Positions 1-11,443 are shown, numbered from the stretch's first letter. The stretch is 64,000 nucleotides of DNA from Symsagittifera roscoffensis (GCF_963678635.1 NC_087062.1:50542178-50606177), one strand, 5' to 3'. Notes: generated by a model from the sequence alone, not told the origin. Made by a program: numbers and translations.

Positions 1-298
1 GAGATTTGATAGACATGGGATATAGATCGAATGGTAGAGCGCCTACTTAGCAAGCCAGAAGTACGGGGGGCAATACCCCGCATCTCCAAAGTTAAGGACC
101 TCGAGCAATTAATTAAAATTCTTCAGAAAACTACTGATTATTGAAGTATTATTCAAGAAATAGCTTCCCAGAAAAATTTTATAACCTCTTGTTTGCCGAC
201 TGAATATTGAACTCTTATACAAGAAATACCTTCCCAGAAAATTTATAACCTCTTGTTTGCCGACTGAAACAAAAGCTTCCTCGACAGTACTAATCTAT

Positions 299-371
299 GG
301 GGATGTAGCTCAAATGGTAGAGCGCTCGCTTTGCATGCGAGAGGTACGGGGAGCGATGCCCTGGATCTCGA
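299..371 (+). pseudogene. tRNA-Ala(TGC)-like, damaged acceptor
   Basis: Anticodon stem intact; acceptor 3' strand GATCTCG breaks pairs 7-66 and 1-72. Confidence 0.55.
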
Positions 372-735
372 AAACTAGAGCCACTCATCAAATGGTAATC
401 ACTATCTCCAGATAACTTATGGCATATTGGAATTCCTAACAAGTAGATTTTCTGCGAACGAAAAGAAAAGCTTCATAGTTGCTGACTAAGCGAAAAAAAA
501 TCCGCGAGATTTGATAGACATGGGATATAGGTCGAATGGTAGAGCGCCTACTTAGCAAGCCAGAAGTACGTAGAGCAATACCCCTATCTCCGAAGTTTAG
601 GACATAGAGCAATTAATTAACTTTCTCCAGAAAACTACTGAATATTGAAGTCTTTTCAAGAAACACCTTCCAAGGAAAATTTTAAACTCTTATTTGCCGA
701 CTGAAACAAAAGCTTCCTCGACAGTTTTAAACTAT

Positions 736-808
736 GGGGATGTAGCTCATTTGGTAGAGCGCTCGTTTAGCATACGAGAGGTACGGGGATCAATCCCCCG
801 CATCTCCA
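736..808 (+). tRNA. tRNA-Ala(AGC)
   Basis: All four stems pair, including a compensated anticodon stem CTCGT/ACGAG. Discriminator A73. One of the best copies of the array. Confidence 0.85.
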
Positions 809-1172
809 AATCTAGAGTCACTCATCAAATGGTAATCATTATCTCCAGATAATCTATTGCATATTGAAATTCCTAACAAGTAGATTTTCTGCGAACGAAA
901 AAAAACTTCATAGTTGCTGACTCCGCCAAAAAAATTCCGCGAGATTTGATAGACATGGGATATAGGTCGAATGGTAGAGAGCCTACTTAGCAAGCCAGAA
1001 GTACTGGGGAGCAATACCCCGCATCTCCGAAGTTAAGGACATAGAGCAATTAATTAACTTTCTTCAGAAAACTACCTTTATTGAAGTCTTATACAAGAAA
1101 CGCCTTCCAGGAAGAATTTTAACCTCTTGTTTGCCGACTGAAACAAAAGCTTCCTCGACAGTTTGTAATCAT

Positions 1173-1245
1173 GGGGATGTAGCTCAAATGGTAGAGCGCT
1201 CGCGTAGCAGACGAGAGGTACGGGGATCAATGCTACGCATCTCCA
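1173..1245 (+). pseudogene. tRNA-Ala(AGC)-like, damaged
   Basis: Mismatch 31-39 in the anticodon stem and a broken T stem (CTACG for CCCCG). Confidence 0.55.
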
Positions 1246-1613
1246 AAACTTCAGCCACTCATCAAATGGTAATCACAATCTCCAGATATTCTATTGCATA
1301 TTGAAAATCCTAACAAGAAGATTTTCTGCGAACGAAAAGAAAAGCTTCATAGTTGCTGACTAAGCGAAAAAAAAATTCCGCGAGATTTGATAAACATGGG
1401 ATGTAGGTCAAATGGTAGAGCGCACACTTAGCAAGCCAGAAAAACGGGGAGCAATACCCAGCATCTCCGAAAGTAAGGACATCGAGCAATTAATTAAATT
1501 TCTTCAGAAAACTACTGAATATTGAAGTCTTATACAAGAAATACCTTCCCAGAAAAGTTTTAACCTCTTGTTTGCCGACTGAAACAAAAGCTTCCTCGAC
1601 AATTTGAAATCAT

Positions 1614-1687
1614 GGGGATGTAGCTCAAATAGTAGAGCGCTCGCTTAGCATGCGAGAGTTACGGTGATCAATGTCCCCGCATCTCCA
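1614..1687 (+). pseudogene. tRNA-Ala(AGC)-like, 74 nt
   Basis: One extra base in the T loop and a T-stem mismatch (CGGTG). Confidence 0.55.
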
Positions 1688-2064
1688 AATTTAGAGCCAC
1701 TCAGCAAATGGTAATCACTATCTCCATATAATCTTTCGCATACTGAAATTCCTAACAAGTGCGTTCGGATTTTCTTTTCTGCGAACGAAAAGAAAAACTT
1801 CAGAGTTGCTGACTAAGCGAAAAAAAAATTCCGAGAGATTTGATAAACATGGTATGTAGGTCGAATGGTAGAGCGCCTACTTAGCAACCCAGAAGTACGG
1901 GGAGCAATACCCCGAATCTCCGAAGTTAAGGACATCGAGCAATTAATTAACTTTCTTCAGAAAACTACTGAATATTGAAGTCTTATACAAGAAACACGTT
2001 CCAAAAAAATTTCGCCTCTTAGTCGCCGACTGAAACAAAAGATTCTTCGACAGTTTTAAATCAT

Positions 2065-2137
2065 TGGGATGTAGCTCAAATGGTAGAGAGCTCGCTTAGC
2101 ATGCTAGAGGTACGGGGATCAATACCCCGCATCTCCG
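2065..2137 (+). pseudogene. Type A/B chimeric tRNA-like copy
   Basis: The 5' two thirds are type A (AGC anticodon). The T loop, discriminator G and downstream spacer are type B, so the exchange lies in the T arm. The A-to-B spacer that normally intervenes is absent. Confidence 0.6.
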
Positions 2138-2281
2138 AAGTTTAGGACATGGAGCAATTAATTAACTTTCTTCAGAAAACTACTGAATATTGAAGTCTTT
2201 TACAAGAAACACCTTCCAAGGAAAATTTTAAACTCTTATTTGCCGACTGAAACAAAAGCTTCCTCGACAGTTTTAAACTAT

Positions 2282-2354
2282 GGGGATGTAGCTCAATTGG
2301 TAGAGCGCTCGCTTAGCATACGATAGGTACGGGGATCAATGCCCCGTATCTCCA
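2282..2354 (+). pseudogene. tRNA-Ala(AGC)-like
   Basis: Anticodon stem CTCGC/ACGAT has two mismatches (27-43 and 31-39); other stems pair with one G-U. Confidence 0.5.
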
Positions 2355-2721
2355 AAAATTGAGCAACTCATCAAATGGTAATCACTATCTCCAGATAATC
2401 TATTGCATATTTAAATTCCTAACAAGTGAACTTTTTGCGAACGAAAAGAAAAAGTTCATAGTTGCTGACTAAGCGAAAAAAAAGTCCGCGAGATTTGATA
2501 AACATGGGATGTAGGTCAAATGATAGAGCGCACACTTAGCAAGCCAGAAAAACGGGGAGCAATACCCAGCATCTCCGAAAGTAAGGACATCGAGCAATTG
2601 ATTAAATTTCTTCAGAAAACTACTGAATATTGAAGTCTTATACAAGAAATACCTTCCCAGAAAAATTTTAACCTCTTGTTTGCCGACTGAAACAAAAGCT
2701 TCCTCGACAATTTTAAATCAT

Positions 2722-2794
2722 GGGGATGTAGCTCAAATAGTAGAGCGCTCGCTTAGCATGCGAGAGTTACGGTGATCAATGCCCCGCATCTCCA
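2722..2794 (+). tRNA. tRNA-Ala(AGC), one T-stem mismatch
   Basis: Acceptor, D and anticodon stems intact; pair 52-62 lost in the T stem. Confidence 0.65.
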
Positions 2795-3162
2795 AATTTA
2801 GAGCCACTCAGCAAATGGTAATCACTATCTCCATATAATCTTTTGCATATTGAAATTCCTAACAAGTAGATTTTCTGCGAACGAAAAGAAAAACTTCAGA
2901 GTTGCTGACTAAGCGAAAAAAAAAATTCCGAGAGATTTGATAAACATGGGATGTAGGTCGAATGGTAGAGCGCCTACTTAGCAAGCCAGAAGTACGGGGA
3001 GCAATACCCCGCATCTCCGAAGTTAAGGACATCGAGCAATTAATTAACTTTCTTCAGAAAACTACTGAATATTGAAGTCTTATACAAGAAACACCTTCCA
3101 AAAAAAATTTCGCCTCTTGTTCGCCGACTGAAACAAAAGATTCTTCGACAGTTTTAAATCAT

Positions 3163-3235
3163 TGGGATGTAGCTCAAATTGTAGAGAGCTCGCTTAGCAT
3201 GCGAGAGGTACGGGGATCAATGCCTCGCATCTCCA
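3163..3235 (+). pseudogene. tRNA-Ala(AGC)-like
   Basis: Position 1 is T and pair 10-25 is lost; anticodon stem intact. Confidence 0.5.
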
Positions 3236-3416
3236 ACACTTGAGCCACTCATCAAATGGTAATCACGATCTCCAGATAATCTATTGCATATTGAAATTCC
3301 TAACAAATAGATTTTCTGTGAACAAAAAGAAAAACTTCATAGTTGCTGACTATGCGAAAAAAAATTCCGCGAGATTCTTATCAAATTCGGTGAGATTTGA
3401 TTTAAAAAATTTCGCG

Positions 3417-3489
3417 AGATTTGTAGCGCAAATGTTAGTGCGCTCGCTTAGCATGCGAGAGGTACGGGGATCAATGCCCCGCATCTTCA
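3417..3489 (+). pseudogene. tRNA-Ala(AGC) without 5' acceptor strand
   Basis: The first seven bases are replaced by spacer sequence (AGATTTG); D, anticodon and T arms follow. The copy comes after a scrambled spacer in which the GCGAGATTTG motif is repeated, suggesting a rearrangement breakpoint. Confidence 0.6.
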
Positions 3490-3855
3490 AATTTAGAGCC
3501 ACTCATCAAATGGTAATCACTATCTCCACATAATCTATTGTATTTTGAAATTCCTAATAAGTAGATTTTCTGCGAACGAAAAGAAAAACTTCATAGTTGC
3601 TGACTAAGCGAAAAAAAATTCCGCGACATTTGATAAATATGGGATGTAGGTCAAATGGTAAAGCGCCCACTTATCAAGCCAGAAATACGAGAGCACTACC
3701 CCGCATCTCCAAAGTTAAGCACATCGAGTATTTAATTAACTTTCTTCAGAAAACTACTGAATATTGAAATCCCATACAAGAAATACCTTCCCAGAAAATT
3801 CGTAACCTCTTGTTTGCCGACTGAAATAAAAGCTTCCACGACAGTTCTAAACTAT

Positions 3856-3928
3856 GGGGATGTAGCTCAAATGGTAGAGCGCTTGCTATGCTTGCGAGAG
3901 GTACGGGGAGCGATGCCCCGGATCTTCA
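3856..3928 (+). pseudogene. tRNA-Ala(TGC)-like
   Basis: The universal T33 is A, and pair 7-66 is lost (GATCTTC). Confidence 0.5.
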
Positions 3929-4295
3929 AAACTAGAGCCACTCATCAAAAAGGTAATCACTATCTCCAGATTATCTATTGCATATTGAAATTCCTATCAA
4001 GTAGATTTTCTGCGAACGAAAAAAAAACTTCATAGTTGCTGACTAAGCGAAAAAAAATTCCGCGAGATTTGATAAACATGGGATGTAGGTCAAATGGTAA
4101 AGCGCCCACTTAGCAAGCCAGAAGTACGGGGAGCAAAACCCCGCATCTCCAAAGTTAAGGACATCGAGAAATTAATTAAATTTCTTCAGAAAACTACTGA
4201 ATATTGAAGTCTTATACAAGAATTACTCTCCAAGAAAAATTTTAACCTCTTGTTTGCCGACTGGAACAAAAGCTTCCTCGACAGTTATAAATCAT

Positions 4296-4356
4296 GGGGA
4301 TGTAGCTCAAATGGTAGAGCGCTCGATTAGCATGCGGACGTTCGGGGATCAATGCC
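4296..4356 (+). pseudogene. Truncated tRNA-Ala(AGC)
   Basis: Stops inside the T stem (after ATGCC) and joins spacer directly; the acceptor 3' strand is deleted. One base of the anticodon arm is also missing. Confidence 0.7.
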
Positions 4357-4627
4357 GACTTCATGGTTGCTGACTGAGCGAAAAAAAAAATCCGCGAGAT
4401 TTGATAAACATGGGATGTAGGTCAAATGGTAGAGCGCCCACTCATCAATCCAGAAGTACGGGGAGCAATACCCCGCATCTCCAAAGTTAAGGACATCGAG
4501 TTTTTAAATAACTTTCTTCAGAAAACTACTGAATATTGAAATCTTATACAAGAAATACCTTCCCAGAAAATTTATAATCTCTTGTTTGCCGACTGAAACA
4601 AAAGCTTCCTCGACAGTTCAAAATTAT

Positions 4628-4700
4628 GGGGATGTAGCTCAAATGGTAATGCGCTGGCTTTGCATGCGAGAGGTACGGGGATCGATGACCCGCATCTCCA
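4628..4700 (+). pseudogene. tRNA-Ala(TGC)-like
   Basis: D stem reads ATGC instead of GAGC, anticodon stem CTGGC has one mismatch, T stem one mismatch. Confidence 0.5.
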
Positions 4701-5067
4701 AAACTAGAGCCACTCATCGAATGGTAATCACTATCTCCAGATAATCTCTTGCATATCGAAATTCCTAACAAATAGATTTTCTGCGAACGAAAAGAAAAAG
4801 TTCATAGTTGCTGACTAAGCGAAAAAAAATTCCGCGAGATTTGATAAACATGGGATGTAGGTCAAATGGTAAAGCGCCCACTTAGCAAGCCAGAAGTACG
4901 GGGAGCAAAACCCCGCATCTCCAAAGTTAAGGACATCGAGAAATTAATTAAATTTCTTCAGAAAACTACTGAATATTGAAGTCTTATACAAGAATTACTT
5001 TCCAAGAAAAATTTTAACCTCTTGTTTGCCGACTGAAACAAAAGCTTCCTCGACAGTTATAAATCAT

Positions 5068-5129
5068 GGGGATGTAGCTCAAATGGTAGAGCGCTCGCTT
5101 AGCATGCGAGACGTTCGGGGATCAATGCC
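5068..5129 (+). pseudogene. Truncated tRNA-Ala(AGC)
   Basis: Same 3' truncation as the copy at 4296, so the deletion predates a ~772-bp tandem duplication. Confidence 0.7.
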
Positions 5130-5400
5130 GACTTCATGGTTGCTGACTGAGCGAAAAAAAAAATCCGCGAGATTTGATAAACATGGGATGTAGGTCAAAT
5201 GGTAGAGCGCCCACTCATCAATCCAGAAGTACGGGGAGCAATACCCCGCATCTCCAAAGTTAAGGACATCGAGTTTTTAAATAACTTTCTTCAGAAAACT
5301 ACTGAATATTGAAATCTTATACAAGAAATACCTTCCCAGAAAATTTATAATCTCTTGTTTGCCGACTGAAACAAAAGCTTCCTCGACAGTTCAAAATTAT

Positions 5401-5473
5401 GGGGATGTAGCTCAAATGGTAATGCGCTGGCTTTGCATGCGAGAGGTACGGGGATCGATGACCCGCATCTCCA
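5401..5473 (+). pseudogene. tRNA-Ala(TGC)-like
   Basis: Identical to the copy at 4628, including its D-stem and T-stem lesions. Confidence 0.5.
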
Positions 5474-5840
5474 AAACTAGAGCCACTCATCGAATGGTAA
5501 TCACTATCTCCAGATAATCTCTTGCATATCGAAATTCCTAACAAATAGATTTTCTGCGAACGAAAAGAAAAAGTTCATAGTTGCTGACTAAGCGAAAAAA
5601 AATTCCGCGAGATTTGATAAACATGGGATGTAGGTCAAATAGTAAAGCGCCCACTTAGCAAGCCAGAAGTACGGGGAGCAAAACCCCGCATCTCCAAAGT
5701 TAAGGACATCGAGAAATTAATTAAATTTCTTCAGAAAACTACTGAATATTGAAGTCTTATACAAGAATTACTTTCCAAGAAAAATTTTAACCTCTTGTTT
5801 GCCGACTGAAACAAAAGCTTCCTCGACAGTTATAAATCAT

Positions 5841-5913
5841 GGGGATGTAGCTCAAATGGTAATGCGCTGGCTTTGCATGCGAGAGGTACGGGGATCGATG
5901 ACCCGCCTCTCCA
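5841..5913 (+). pseudogene. tRNA-Ala(TGC)-like
   Basis: Shares the 4628 lesions and additionally loses pair 6-67. Confidence 0.5.
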
Positions 5914-6280
5914 AAACTTGAGTCACTCATTAAATGGTAATCACTATCTCCAGATAATCTATTGCATATTGAAATTCCTAACAAGTAGATTTTCTGCGAA
6001 CGAAAAGAAAAGCTTCATAGTTGCTGACTAAGCGAAAAAAAATTCCGCGAGATTTGATAAACATGGGATGTAGGTCAAATGGAAGAGCGCCCACTTAGCA
6101 AGCCAGAAGTACGAGGAGTAAAACCCCGCATCTCCAAAGTTAAGGACATCGAAAAATTAATTAAATTTCTTCAGAAAACTACTGAATATTGAAGTCTTCT
6201 ACAAGAAATACTTTCCAAGAAAAATTTTAACCTCTTGTTTGCCGACTGAAACAAAAGCTTCCTCGACAGTTATAAATCAT

Positions 6281-6353
6281 GGGGATGTAGCTCAAATGGT
6301 AGAGCGCTCGCTTTGCATGCGAGAGGTTCGGGGATCAATACCCCGCATCTCCA
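6281..6353 (+). tRNA. tRNA-Ala(TGC)
   Basis: All stems intact; variable loop ends in GGTTC instead of GGTAC. Confidence 0.85.
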
Positions 6354-6720
6354 AAACTTGAGTCACTCATCAAATGGTAATCACTATCTCCAGATAATCT
6401 ATTGCATATTGAAATTCCTAACAAGTAGATTTTCTGCGAACGAAAAGAAAAACTACATAGTTGCTGACTAAGCGAAAAAAAATTCCGCGAGATTTGATAA
6501 ACATGGGATGTAGGTCAAATGGAAGAGCGCCCTTTTATCAAGCCAGAAAAACGGGGAGCAATACCCCGCATCTCCGAAGTTAAAGACATCGAACAATTAA
6601 TTAACTTTCTTCAGAAAACTACTGAATATTGAAGTCTTATACAAGAAATAACTTTCAAGAAAAATTTTAGCCTCTTGTTTGCCGACTGAAACAAAAGCTT
6701 CCTCGACAGTTATAAATCAT

Positions 6721-6793
6721 TGGGATGTAGCTCAAATGGTAGAGAGCTCGCTTAGCATTCTAGAGGTACGGGGATCAATGCCCCGCATCTCCA
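6721..6793 (+). pseudogene. tRNA-Ala(AGC)-like
   Basis: Position 1 is T, pair 10-25 is lost and the anticodon stem is CTCGC/TCTAG. Confidence 0.5.
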
Positions 6794-7158
6794 AAACTTG
6801 AGTCACTCATCAAATGGTAATCTCTATCTCCAGATAATCTATTGCATATTGATTTTCCTTACAAGTAGATTTTCTGCGAACGAATAAAAAACTTCATAGT
6901 TGCTGACTAAGCGAAAAAAATTCTGCGAGATTTGATAAACATGGGATGTAGGTCAAATGGTAGAGCGCCCACTTATCAAGCCGGAAGTACGGGGAGCAAT
7001 ACCCCGCATCTCCAAATTTAAGGACATCGAGTTTTTAATTAATTTTCTTCAGAAAACTACTGAATATTGAAATCTTATACAAGAAATACCTTCCCAGAAA
7101 ATTTATAACCTCTTGTTTGCCGACTGAAACAAAAGCTTCCTCGACAGTTGTAAATTAT

Positions 7159-7231
7159 GGGGATGTAGCTCAAATGGTAGAGCGCTCGCTTTGCATGCGA
7201 GAAGTACGGGGATCGATGCCCCGCATCTCCA
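7159..7231 (+). tRNA. tRNA-Ala(TGC)
   Basis: All stems intact, T loop ATCGATG, B box GATCGATGC. Confidence 0.85.
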
Positions 7232-7598
7232 AAACTAGAGTCACTCATCAACTTGTAATCACTACCTCCAGATAATCTATTGCATATTGAAATTCCTAAG
7301 AAGTAAATTTTCTGCGAACGAAAAGAAAAAGTTCATAGTTGCTGGCTAAGCGAAAAAAAATTCCGCGAGATTTGATAAACATGGGATGTAGGTCAAATGG
7401 TAGAGCGCCTACTTAGCAAGTCAGAAGTACGGGGAGCAATACCCCGCATATCCGAAGTTAAAGACATCGAACAATTAATTAACTTTCTTCAGAAAACTAC
7501 TGAATATTGAAGTCCTATACAAGAAATACCTTTCAAGAAATATTTTAGCCTATTGTTTGCCGACTGAAACAAAAGCTTCCTCGACAGTTATAAATCAC

Positions 7599-7671
7599 TG
7601 GGATGTAGCTCAAATGGTAGAGCGCTCGCTCAGCATGCCAGAGGTACGGGGATCAATGCCCCGCATCTCCA
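7599..7671 (+). pseudogene. tRNA-Ala(AGC)-like
   Basis: Position 1 is T and anticodon stem pair 29-41 is lost. Confidence 0.5.
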
Positions 7672-8025
7672 AAACTTGAGTCACTCATCAAATGGTAATC
7701 TCTATCTCCAGATAATCTATTGCATATTGATAGATTTTCTGCGAACGAAAAGAAAAACTTCATAGTTGCTGACTAAGCGAAAAAAAATTCCGCGAGATTT
7801 GATAAAAATGTGATGTAGGTCAAATGGAAGAGCGCCCACTTATCAAGCCAGAAGTACTTGGAGCAATACCCCGCATCTCCAAAGTTAAGGTCATCGAGTT
7901 TTTAATTAACTTTCTTCAGAAAACTACTGAATATTGAAGTCCTATACAAGAAATACCTTTCAAGGAAAATTTTAGCCTATTGTTTGCCGACTGAAACAAA
8001 AGCTTCCTCGACAGTTATAAATCAT

Positions 8026-8098
8026 GGGGATGTAGCTCAAATGGTAGAGCGCTCGCTTAGCATGCGAGAGGTACGGGGATCAATGCCCCGCATCTCCA
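8026..8098 (+). tRNA. tRNA-Ala(AGC)
   Basis: All stems intact; matches the array consensus. The first T4 run downstream lies 76 nt beyond the 3' end. Confidence 0.87.
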
Positions 8099-8466
8099 AA
8101 ACTTGAGTCACTCATCAAATGGTAATCACTATCTCCAGATAATCTATTGCATATTGAAATTCCTAACAAGAAGATTTTCTGCGAACGAAAAGAAAAACTT
8201 CATAGTAGCTGATTAAGCGAAAAAAAGTTCCGCGAGATTTGATAAACATGGGATGTATGTCAAATGGTAGAGCGCCTGCTTAGCAAGCCAGAAGTACGGG
8301 GGAGCAATACCCCGCATCTCCGAAGTTAAAGACATCGAACAATTAATTAACTTTCTTCAGAAAACTACTGAATATTGAAGTCTTATACAAGAAATACCTT
8401 TCAAGAAAAATTTTAGCCTCTTATTTGCCGACTGAAACAAAAGCTTCCTCGACAGTTATAAATCAT

Positions 8467-8539
8467 TGGGATGTAGCTCAAATGGTAGAGAGCTCGCTTA
8501 GCATTCTAGAGGTACGGGGATCAATGCCCCGCATCTCCA
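8467..8539 (+). pseudogene. tRNA-Ala(AGC)-like
   Basis: Carries the same lesions as the copy at 6721 (T1, D stem, anticodon stem). Confidence 0.5.
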
Positions 8540-8905
8540 AAACTTGAGTCACTCATCAAATGGTAATCTCTATCTCCAGATAATCTATTGCATATTGAAA
8601 TTCCTAACAAGTAGATTTTCTGCGAACGAAAAGAAAACTTCATAGTTGCTGACTAAGCGAAAAAAAATTCCGCGAGATTTGATAAAAATGGGATGTAGGT
8701 CAAATGGAAGAGCGCCCACTTATCAAGCCAGAAGTACGGGGAGCAATACCCCATATCTCCGAAATTAAGGACATCGAGCAATTAATTAACCTTTTTCAGA
8801 AAACTACTGAATATTGAAGCCTTATACAAGAAATACCTTCCATGAAAAATTTTAACCTCTTGTTTGCCGACTGAAACAAAAGCTTCCTCGACAGTTATAA
8901 ATCAT

Positions 8906-8977
8906 GGAGATGTAGCTCAAATAGTAGAGCGCTCGCTTAGCATGCGAGGGGTACGGGGATCAATGCCCCCGTCTCCA
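8906..8977 (+). pseudogene. tRNA-Ala(AGC)-like, 72 nt
   Basis: One base is missing at the T-stem/acceptor junction. Confidence 0.5.
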
Positions 8978-9344
8978 AATCTATAGTCACTCATCAAATG
9001 GTAATCACTATCTCCAGATAATGTATTGCATATTGAAATTCCTAACAAGTAGGTTTTCTGCGATCGAAATGAAAAACTTCATAGTTGCTGACTAAGCGAA
9101 AAAAAATTTCGCGAGATTTGAAAAACTTGGGATGTAGTTCAAATGGTAGAGCGCCCACTTATCAAGCCAGAAGTACGGGGAGCAATACCCCGCATCTCCA
9201 AAGTTAAGGACATCAAGTTTTTAATAAATTTTCTTCAGAAAACTTTTGAAAATTGAAATCTTATACAAGAAATACCTTCCCAGAAAATTTATAACCTCTT
9301 GTTTGCCGACTGAAACAAAAGCTTCCTCGACAGTTCTAAACTAT

Positions 9345-9417
9345 GGGGATGTAGCGCAAATGGTAGAGCGCTCGCTTTGCATGCGAGAGGTACGGGGATC
9401 GATGCCCCGCATCTCCA
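9345..9417 (+). tRNA. tRNA-Ala(TGC), one D-stem mismatch
   Basis: GCGC replaces GCTC, so pair 12-23 is lost and the A box is altered; the rest is intact. Confidence 0.6.
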
Positions 9418-9781
9418 AAACTAGAGCCATTCATCAAATGGTAATCACTATCTGCAGATAATCTATGGCATATTGAAATTCCTAACAAGTAGATTTTCTG
9501 CGAACGAAAAAAACTTCATAGTTGCTGACTAAGCGAAAAAAAATTCCGCGAGATTTGAAAACCATGGGATGTAGGTCAAATGGTAGAGCGCCCACTTATC
9601 AAGCCAGAAGTACGGGGAGCAATAACCCGCATCTCCAAAGTTAAGGGCATCGAGTTTTTAATTAATTTTCTTCAGAAAACTACTGAATATTGAAATCTTA
9701 TACAAGAAATACCTTCCCAGAAAATTTATAACCTCTTGTTTGCCGACTGAAACAAAAGCTTCCTCGACAGTTCCAAATTAT

Positions 9782-9854
9782 GGGGATGTATCTCAAATAG
9801 TAGAGCTCTCGCTTTGCATGCGAGAGGTACGGGGATCGATGCCCCGCATCTCCA
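9782..9854 (+). tRNA. tRNA-Ala(TGC), one D-stem mismatch
   Basis: Pair 10-25 is lost (TCTC for GCTC); other stems intact. Confidence 0.6.
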
Positions 9855-10220
9855 AAACTAGAGCCACTCATCAAATGGTAATCACTATCGTAGATAATCT
9901 ATTGCATATTGAAATTCCTAACAAGTAGATTTTCTGCGAACGAAAAAAAAACTTCATAGTTGCTGACTAAGCGAAAAAAAAATTCCGCGAGATTTGAAAA
10001 CCATGGGATGTAGGTCAAATGGTAGAGCGCCCACTTATCAAGCCAGAAGTACGAGGAGCAATACCCCGCATCTCCAAAGTTAAGGACATCGAGTTTTTAA
10101 TTAATTTTCTTCAGAAAACTACTGAATATTGAAATCTTATACAAGAAATACCTTCCCAGAAAATTTATAACCTCTTGTTTGCCGACTGAAATAAAAGCTT
10201 CCTCGACAGTTCTAAACTAT

Positions 10221-10293
10221 GGGGACGTAGCTCAAATGGTAGAGCGCTCGCTTTGCATGCGAGAAGTACGGTGATCGATGCCCCGCATCTCCA
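10221..10293 (+). pseudogene. tRNA-Ala(TGC)-like
   Basis: Acceptor pair 6-67 and T-stem pair 52-62 are lost. Confidence 0.5.
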
Positions 10294-10659
10294 AAACTAG
10301 AGCCACTCACCAAATGGTAATCACTATCTGCAGATAATCTATTGCATGTTGAAATTCCTAACAAGTAGATTTTCTGCGAACGAAAAAAAAACTTCATAGT
10401 TGCTGACTAAGCGAAAAAAAATTCCGCGAGATTTGATAAACATGGAATGTAGGTCAAATGGTAGAGCGCCTTCTTAGCAAGCCAGAAGTACGGGGAGCAA
10501 TACCCCGCATCTCCGAAGTTAAGGACATCGAGCAATTATTTATCTTTCTTCAGAAAACTACTGAATATTGAGGTCTTATACAAAAAATACCTTCCAAGAA
10601 AAATTTTAACCTCTTGTTTGCCGACTGAAACAAAAGCTTCATCGACAGTTATAAATCAT

Positions 10660-10732
10660 GGGGATGTAGCTCAAATGGTAGAGCGCTCGCTTAGCATGCG
10701 AGAGGTACGGGGATTAATGCCCCGCATCTCCA
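10660..10732 (+). tRNA. tRNA-Ala(AGC)
   Basis: All stems intact; C56 is T (loop ATTAATG), which may weaken the B box. Confidence 0.75.
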
Positions 10733-11046
10733 AATCTAGAGTCACTCATTAACTGGTAAACACTATCTCCAGATAATCTTTTGCATATTGAAATTCCTAA
10801 CGAGTAGATTTTCTGCGAACGAAAAGAAAAACTTCATAGTTGCTGACTAAGCGAAAAAAAAATTCCGCGAGATTTGCTAAACATGGGATGTAGGTCAAAT
10901 GGTAGAGCGCCCACTTATCAAGCCAGAAGTAGGGGTAGCAATAACCCGCATCTCCAAAGTTAAGGACATCGAGTTTTTAATTAATTTTCTTCAGAAAACT
11001 ACTGAATATTGAAATCATATACAAGAAATACCTTCCCAGAAAAATA

Positions 11047-11098
11047 TTAACCTCTTGTTTGGCGACTGAAACATTTCAGTCGCCAAACAAGAGGTTAA
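11047..11098. repeat. Perfect 25-bp foldback in satellite spacer
   Basis: Arms 11047-11071 and 11074-11098 are exact reverse complements around a CA loop. They derive from the spacer that precedes a type-A copy. A further partial inverted copy of the same spacer follows to ~11142. Confidence 0.9.
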
Positions 11099-11171
11099 AA
11101 ATTTTTCAGTCGCCAAAACATTTCAGTCGCCAAACAAGAGGTCAAAAGCTTCCTCGACAGTTCTAAACTTT

Positions 11172-11244
11172 GGGGATGTAGCTCAAATGGTAGAGTGCTC
11201 GCTATGTATTCGAGAGGTACGGGGATCGATGCCCGGCATCTCCA
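11172..11244 (+). pseudogene. tRNA-like, anticodon TGT
   Basis: Loop TATGTAT places TGT at 34-36 with T33 lost; anticodon and T stems each have a mismatch. It follows the foldback at 11047. Confidence 0.5.
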
Positions 11245-11370
11245 AAACTAGAGCCAGTCATCAAATGGTAATCACTATCTGCAGATAATCCCAAGTTTCT
11301 GCGAACGAAAAGAAAAACTTCATAATTGTTGACTAATCGAAAAAAAAAATTCCGCGAGATTTGATAAACA

Positions 11371-11443
11371 TGGGATGTAGGTCAAATGGTAGAGTGCTCG
11401 CTATGTATTCGAGAGGTACGGGGATCGACGCCCGGCATCTCCA
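11371..11443 (+). pseudogene. Type B/A chimeric tRNA-like copy, TGT
   Basis: Type-B 5' end (GGTC D stem and B-type upstream spacer) joined to the 3' part of the TGT copy at 11172. It is the reciprocal type of the 2065 chimera. Confidence 0.6.

Noticed and set aside
11172-11443. New tRNA isotype with TGT anticodon
   Set aside because: U33 is lost and stems are mismatched; these are degraded alanine copies.
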